Assembly (NCBI GenBank): GCA_035943635.1
Contig: DASZBX010000085.1
Coordinates: 92,747 to 156,746 of the forward strand
Length of the DNA: 64,000 nucleotides
Reading direction: 5' to 3'
DNA from: DASZBX01 sp035943635
GTDB taxonomy: Bacteria; Actinomycetota; Actinomycetes; Streptomycetales; Catenulisporaceae
Part shown: piece by piece, positions 59,532-64,000 of the stretch
Layout of the letters: each line of letters starts with the position of its first letter
Numbering within the stretch: position 1 is the stretch's first letter
Program-made: the position numbers and the translations under genes
The notes under the pieces: model-generated
Seen by the model: the letters and a program-made list of their open reading frames with translations, nothing else
Database searches by the model: none
Told to the model about the DNA's origin: nothing

Positions 59532-60769
59532 CCTGAGACCTGCTCCGCAGAACGCGCCTCCGCCAGGCCGAAAGCCGCGAGATACCCGGGCGATGACCCG
59601 TCCCACGACAGCCGCTTGTCAAAGTCCGCATACAACTGCGCGCCGTGCGCGGAACGCTCGTCGGCCGGCATGTCCAGGAACGACGCGATCGCGTCCACGA
59701 ACGCCGGAAGGCTCATGTCCTTGGCCAGGATCCCGCCCTCGCCCGCGACGCGCGCGTTCTCCCGCAACGGCCGCAGCACGACCGGGATGCCGCGCGCCAT
59801 CGCGTGCGTGACCTTGTTCATCGCACAGTAGTGGTTGAACTCGATGTCAGGGTCCGGAACCACCATCACGTCGATGCCGTCCAGGAACCCGGACACCTCG
59901 CCGCGGCCGACCCACCCGCGCAGGGTGATCAGCTCCCCGAGCCCGAGTTCGTCCACCCGGCGCCGGATGCCGGGCAACGCCGGTCCGTCGCCCGCGATCT
60001 CGACCCGGAACCCGGTGATCCTGTTGCCGCGCAGGGAATTCACCGCCTCCACGAGGTCGCCGAGGCCGTCCTGCTCGCCGATGACCCCGAGGTAGCCGAT
60101 CACCGTCTGCTCGCCGTCCGCACGCGCCCGGCGCGGACCGCCCTGCGCCGGGACGGCAGCCGTGCGTACGACGGTCGCGGTGCGGCCGTACACCTTCTGT
60201 ATCCGCGCGACCTGCTCCTCGCTCGGGGTCAGGATCTCGTCCGCCGCTTCGACCGTGCGGCGCTCGAAGGACTGGAATATCCCGGCCAGCCGCTGGAACG
60301 AGGCCTTCGAGGCCGCGAGCACCGGGACGACGTCATGCTGGTCGTAGATCGTCTTCACGCCGCGGCGCCGAGCCCAGCGCAGCAGGCGGAACAGCGAGTC
60401 CGGCGGGTTGCAGACCTGGATGCTGCGCGCGGGCGCACCCGACATCCCCGACAGCGCGCGCCGGGCGCCGCGCGATGAGATGAACGTGGTCCACAGCCCC
60501 TCCACCACGGTGCCGAGAATGCCTTTGCCCTCGAAGGAACGGAAGTAGGTGACGGTGATCCCGTCCACGTCCCGCGTTCCCGGCAGCGCGCTGCGGATCG
60601 CCGGGCAGACGACGGCTACCTGCGCACCGGCGGCCTTGAGCGTCTGCGCCTGGGCCCAGACCCGGTGGTCGTCCGGCACCGGCAGGTTCAGCACGACGAT
60701 GACCGCTCCGGGCCGCGCGGCCGCGTCACGGCCTGCACCGGCCGGCTGGGTCGGGTCGATGGATGGCAC
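59528..60769 (-). CDS. Glycosyltransferase (GT4-like, GT-B fold)
   Basis: The 413-residue protein has an N-terminal half with LNLPVPDDHRVWAQAQTLKAAG and a C-terminal nucleotide-sugar domain with IGYLGVIGEQDGLGDLVEAV and the later VVPDPDIEFNHYCAMNKVTHAMARGIPVV, the GT-B E-x7-E-like region. It transfers sugar from a nucleotide donor, probably in surface-polysaccharide synthesis. GTG 60769 follows GAGGAGCTCCCT. Its stop overlaps the membrane protein gene. Confidence 0.85.
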   Translation of the reverse strand: MPSIDPTQPAGAGRDAAARPGAVIVVLNLPVPDDHRVWAQAQTLKAAGAQVAVVCPAIRSALPGTRDVDGITVTYFRSFEGKGILGTVVEGLWTTFISSRGARRALSGMSGAPARSIQVCNPPDSLFRLLRWARRRGVKTIYDQHDVVPVLAASKASFQRLAGIFQSFERRTVEAADEILTPSEEQVARIQKVYGRTATVVRTAAVPAQGGPRRARADGEQTVIGYLGVIGEQDGLGDLVEAVNSLRGNRITGFRVEIAGDGPALPGIRRRVDELGLGELITLRGWVGRGEVSGFLDGIDVMVVPDPDIEFNHYCAMNKVTHAMARGIPVVLRPLRENARVAGEGGILAKDMSLPAFVDAIASFLDMPADERSAHGAQLYADFDKRLSWDGSSPGYLAAFGLAEARSAEQVSG

Positions 60770-61030
60770 AGGGAGCTCCTCGGATATTGCCGACCGGCCG
60801 CACGGGCAGGCGGGTGGGCGGGCGTCGCGGGACAAGTATCACAGATGTGGCGCGCACGAATCCGGATACGCCCCTGGTAGAACGTATTGGCCCTCGCTGC
60901 GCCAGGCCGGTCGAGCGGGAGGATGTGATGAAGCTGTGACGTTCAGTACTTGCACTGTTCGGGCCTCGGAAGTTCGCGATTCACCGGCCACCGCGCGGAA
61001 CGGGACGTATGATGAGCCCCGGAGGGGTAG

Positions 61031-62437
61031 ATGTACGTTTCGCGCAAACCTGCGGCCATAGCCGAGGAGGCGCCGACCGGTCAAGACCAGGCGCACCCGG
61101 AGGGCGGGAACGCGCCGGGGCCCGTCATGACCGCGGGCGCCGAGGGCGACGCACTTGTGAGTTCGGGCTCGGGCACTGGCTCGGTCACTGGCTCAGGCTC
61201 GGCCACGGACTCATCCACGATCCGAGTGCCGCGCAATGTCATCGCGCTGGGCGCGGTCAGCCTGCTCACGGACATCTCTTCGGAGATGATCACGTCCGTT
61301 GTCGGGTACTACCTGCTCGTTTATCTCCAGGTTTCGACGATCACGGTTGGATTTCTGGATGGGTTCTATTCGGCCGTCCCGGTCTTGTTCGCGATCTACG
61401 CCGCGTACCTGGCCGACCGATACCAGCGGCGCAAACTACTGGCTGGAGTCGGGTACGGACTGTCAGCGATCAGCAAGCTCGGGTTCCCGATCGTCGGCGC
61501 GTCAGTTGGTGGACTCGGGCTGGTCCAGGGCTCCGATCGTCTCGGCAAGGGGCTGCGCACCGCGCCGCGCGACTCGCTGATTTCCCTGTCCACGCCGCCG
61601 GAGATCCATGGTCGGGCCTTCGGCGTGCACCGGATGATGGACACGATCGGCGCGTTCCTGGGACCGCTGATCGCGATCGTCGCGCTGTCGCTGGCGGTTA
61701 CGGCCGTCGCGTTCGATGCGGTGTTCGTCACCAGCTTCTGCGTCGCCATGATCGGGCTGCTCGCGTTGGTGCTGTTCGTCACCGACCGTCGCGAGCCGAT
61801 GCCGAAGCGGTCCACTGTGTCGCTGCGCGCCGGGTTCCGGTTGTTGCGCGGCAAGGAATTCCGCCGCGTCTGCATCGCCGCGACGCTGCTGTCGGTTGCT
61901 TGGATCAGCGACACATTTATTTATCTTGTCTTGCAGCAGCGGCTTGGTCTTACCGCGATCGAATACGCGCTGCTCGCGGTGGTCACGTCGGGTAGTTATC
62001 TGCTCTTCGCCATGCCGCTTGGCCGTATCGCTGACCGGGTGGGCCGCTGGCGCATATTTCTCGGCGGGCACATATGCCTGCTGGTTGAGTATCTGCTGCT
62101 CGCGTCACCGATCGCTGGGATCACGCTCGTCCTGGTTACGCTTCCGATCCACGGGCTGTACTACGCCATGACCGACGGTGTACTCATGGCACACGCTGGA
62201 CCGATGCTGCCGCGTGAACTGCGCACTGCGGGGATGGCCGTGTTGCAAAGCCTGCGGGCGCTTGGTGCGCTGGTGTCGTCGCTCGTGTTCGGGTTCGCGT
62301 GGGCGCAGGTAAGCTCCCGTACTGTAATATATGGATTCATCGTCGCGCTTGTCATCGCCTTGATCGGCGCTGTGCTGCTGGTCCGTCCCGAATCGCGACG
62401 AGAGTCAACCAATTCCCCGACGAGGCCCGCGCTGTGA
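61031..62437 (+). CDS. Major facilitator superfamily transporter
   Basis: The 468-residue protein has 12 hydrophobic segments after a disordered Gly/Ser-rich N-terminus of about 65 residues. The intracellular loop LADRYQRRKLLAG fits the MFS A-motif, and APRDSLISLSTPPEIHGRAFGVHRMMDTIGAFLGP is typical of this subgroup. It is translationally coupled to the beta-propeller gene and may export or import a surface-sugar or small molecule. ATG 61031 follows GAGGGGTAG. GC content here is lower than in the rest of the window. Confidence 0.85.
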   Translation: MYVSRKPAAIAEEAPTGQDQAHPEGGNAPGPVMTAGAEGDALVSSGSGTGSVTGSGSATDSSTIRVPRNVIALGAVSLLTDISSEMITSVVGYYLLVYLQVSTITVGFLDGFYSAVPVLFAIYAAYLADRYQRRKLLAGVGYGLSAISKLGFPIVGASVGGLGLVQGSDRLGKGLRTAPRDSLISLSTPPEIHGRAFGVHRMMDTIGAFLGPLIAIVALSLAVTAVAFDAVFVTSFCVAMIGLLALVLFVTDRREPMPKRSTVSLRAGFRLLRGKEFRRVCIAATLLSVAWISDTFIYLVLQQRLGLTAIEYALLAVVTSGSYLLFAMPLGRIADRVGRWRIFLGGHICLLVEYLLLASPIAGITLVLVTLPIHGLYYAMTDGVLMAHAGPMLPRELRTAGMAVLQSLRALGALVSSLVFGFAWAQVSSRTVIYGFIVALVIALIGAVLLVRPESRRESTNSPTRPAL

Positions 62438-63552
62438 GCTCACGCACCCCCGACCGCACTGGCCGCAGTAGCGCTGCTCGTAGTGGTGGCAGAAGCAGTG
62501 GCAGCACTCACGACGCGCCTGCTACGCGAATAGCCCCTTGGCGGATCTGGAGCTTCGTTGCCGGAACCGTAGTCCTGTTGATCACCGCAGGTATCTACGT
62601 CGCATACGCAGCGCATCGGCACACCGCGCAAGTCGCCGCCTCTCCGGCGCCCAAGGCAAGCCTGTCGCTGACCGGATCCCCTGACCTGCTGTACATCTCC
62701 ACAGCAGTAGGCGCCGGATACGACCACCTAGCCGAGGTTCCGGCCGCCAATCCGAGCGCCACGCCCTCGATCACGCCGAACACCTGCCAGCGCTCATACT
62801 CCGCCGGCGGGACGCTCGTATGCCTGCAACAGGGCAGTTCGCTAGTCGGCGGCGAGTACGCGAATGTCTACAACCTCAACGCCGGCTCGGGTACGTTGCA
62901 CCAACTCGATAGCGTGCAACTGCAAGGAGTCCCCAGCCGCGCGCGAGTTTCCGCTGACGGGAAGATGGTCTCGTGGACCGTGTTCGTCAGTGGTGACTCC
63001 TACAACGGGCCCGAGTTCTCCACCCGCACTGGGATCCTTGACCTACGCGGCAATTCGGTGATGTCCAACCTCGAGACCTTCACCTCCTATGTTGACGGAT
63101 CGCCCTATCACGCGGTGGACATCAACTATTGGGGTGTGACGTTCACCTCGGACGACGACCATTTTTACGCGACCATGGGCTCGGCCGGCAAGACCTGGCT
63201 GATGCGCGGCGACTTGAAGACGAAGACCCTTACGTCGGTGGTCGAGAATGTCGAGTGCCCGTCCCTGTCGCCGGATGGCACCAAGATCGCGTTCAAGAAA
63301 CGGATCGCCACCAGCCTTACCAGTCCTTGGCGGTTGTATGTGCTGGATCTCGCGACGCTGAAGGAAACGCCGCTTGCCGAGACTCGCAGCATCGACGATC
63401 AGGCTGCCTGGCTGGGGAATGACACTGTTATGTACACCGTGCCGCAGGCGCAGGGGCCTGGCGATGATATTTGGGAAGTGCCTGCGGATGGTACTGGCGC
63501 TCCGAAGTTGATTGTTCACAACGGGTATTCGCCTGCGTCTGTTGGCGGTTAG
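62434..63552 (+). CDS. Membrane-anchored TolB/PD40-like beta-propeller protein
   Basis: The 372-residue protein has one N-terminal membrane helix (IWSFVAGTVVLLITAGIYVAYAA, residues about 38-60) and an extracellular region with WD40-like/PD40 repeats (SRARVSADGKMVSW, ECPSLSPDGTKIAFKK, DDQAAWLGNDTVMYTV). GTG 62434 overlaps the MFS stop (GTGA). Such propellers serve as interaction domains. Codon use is less GC-biased than that of housekeeping neighbours. Confidence 0.75.
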   Translation: MSSRTPDRTGRSSAARSGGRSSGSTHDAPATRIAPWRIWSFVAGTVVLLITAGIYVAYAAHRHTAQVAASPAPKASLSLTGSPDLLYISTAVGAGYDHLAEVPAANPSATPSITPNTCQRSYSAGGTLVCLQQGSSLVGGEYANVYNLNAGSGTLHQLDSVQLQGVPSRARVSADGKMVSWTVFVSGDSYNGPEFSTRTGILDLRGNSVMSNLETFTSYVDGSPYHAVDINYWGVTFTSDDDHFYATMGSAGKTWLMRGDLKTKTLTSVVENVECPSLSPDGTKIAFKKRIATSLTSPWRLYVLDLATLKETPLAETRSIDDQAAWLGNDTVMYTVPQAQGPGDDIWEVPADGTGAPKLIVHNGYSPASVGG

Positions 63553-64000
63553 GTCGAAGGGCTCTGGGATGGCCCGGGGTTTGGGTTGGTCTTAGGTTGA
63601 GGTTGGCGGTTGGGTGCGCCGGGTTGGGCCATTGGGTGGTTGGGGGTGCGCGGAGGTGGTTGTGCCGTTCGCGGGGTTGTTGGGGTTGTTGGGGGTTGCG
63701 CCGCCGAATCAGCATGCGTCTACTACTGTGCCTCCGGCGGGCCGGACTCCAAGGATCCACCGGCCCGTAGGTCTCTTGCGCTGGGATGTTAGTTACTTTT
63801 TGCGGTGTGTCGGATCGGGCTCCTCGGCGCCCCAGTCGACCCGGAGCCTGCCACACCGAACAGGCCCTATCAACTCCCGGGCTGCATACCCTGGTTGATC
63901 TACTTGCTGTGGCTGGTGGGTTATGTTCGGGAGTTGACAGGACCTGCCCGGCGCGGCAGACTACGATCCGCCTGGGCCACCGAGGATCCCGATCCGACAC
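63553..64000. other. G/T-rich terminal region with an imperfect long inverted repeat
   Basis: 63570-63720 on the plus strand is strikingly G/T-rich with many GGTTGGG and GTTGTTGGGG runs. Six-frame frames here look spurious. CCTATCAACTCCCG (63866-63879) and CGGGAGTTGACAGG (63928-63941) form a 14-bp imperfect dyad that extends outward with a few mismatches, possibly a terminator or the end of a mobile element. No convincing gene was found. Confidence 0.5.

Noticed and set aside
63428..64000. 190-codon minus-strand frame at the window end
   Set aside because: Its Pro/Gln/Arg/Thr composition is a by-product of the G/T-rich plus strand.
1..64000. tRNA or rRNA genes
   Set aside because: I looked for cloverleaf arms with GTTCRA and rRNA core motifs and saw none; a covariance-model scan would be decisive.

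Overview
The window is very GC-rich with strong GC at third codon positions and looks like the chromosome of a filamentous actinomycete (Streptomycetales/Catenulisporales-like; the placement is an inference). Supporting signs are a SAM-IV-type riboswitch, a c-di-AMP (ydaO) riboswitch in front of an NlpC/P60 gene, a mycothiol-dependent maleylpyruvate isomerase-like protein, a luciferase-like (probably F420) oxidoreductase, an APS-reductase sulfate pathway with a cysteine leader peptide, and many GTG starts and ATGA/GTGA stop-start overlaps.

Layout. 1-3 kb: end of a flavin reductase, then the minus-strand phenylacetyl-CoA epoxidase operon paaABC with a decayed paaD-paaE tail. 3-14 kb: drug/metabolite exporters, a LysR regulator, a wrecked chitinase gene, hisN, a DedA protein, a mycothiol-type enzyme and a pair of M16 peptidases. 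14-21 kb: SAM-IV riboswitch with a class V aminotransferase, a receiver/thioredoxin-reductase-like fusion, small proteins and a luciferase-like oxidoreductase. 21-23.5 kb: a TetR regulator and paaN sharing the operator core found in front of paaA, so the two phenylacetate loci, 18 kb apart, are probably co-regulated. 23.5-29 kb: a 169-bp inverted-repeat element, a VOC protein, an XRE regulator/epimerase pair, DUF2087 and DUF2231 genes, and a compact three-gene radical SAM cassette that looks like a cyclophane-type RiPP system. 29-33 kb: a gene-poor kilobase, c-di-AMP riboswitch with NlpC/P60 endopeptidase, and an HtrA-like lipoprotein protease.

33.6-42.8 kb is one assimilatory sulfur programme: leader peptide, ferredoxin-sulfite reductase, zinc-ribbon protein, APS reductase, cysD, cysN, a nitrate/sulfonate-type ABC transporter and a CbiX-type sirohydrochlorin chelatase that would supply siroheme to the reductase. 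42.8-49.8 kb: ZapE ATPase, a secreted sedolisin peptidase, a RibD-C reductase, msrB, an MmcQ/YjbR protein and a wHTH-nucleotidyltransferase/HEPN toxin-antitoxin pair. 50-53.6 kb: fused urease gamma-beta subunit, a urease alpha subunit lacking the flap cysteine, and an agmatine deiminase. 53.7-57.4 kb: a 727-residue unknown gene split by an IS66-family element with a perfect 8-bp target duplication. 57.5-64 kb: a secreted protein, a MarR regulator, and the edge of a possible surface-polysaccharide locus (glycosyltransferase, membrane protein, MFS transporter, beta-propeller protein), ending in G/T-rich DNA without a convincing gene.
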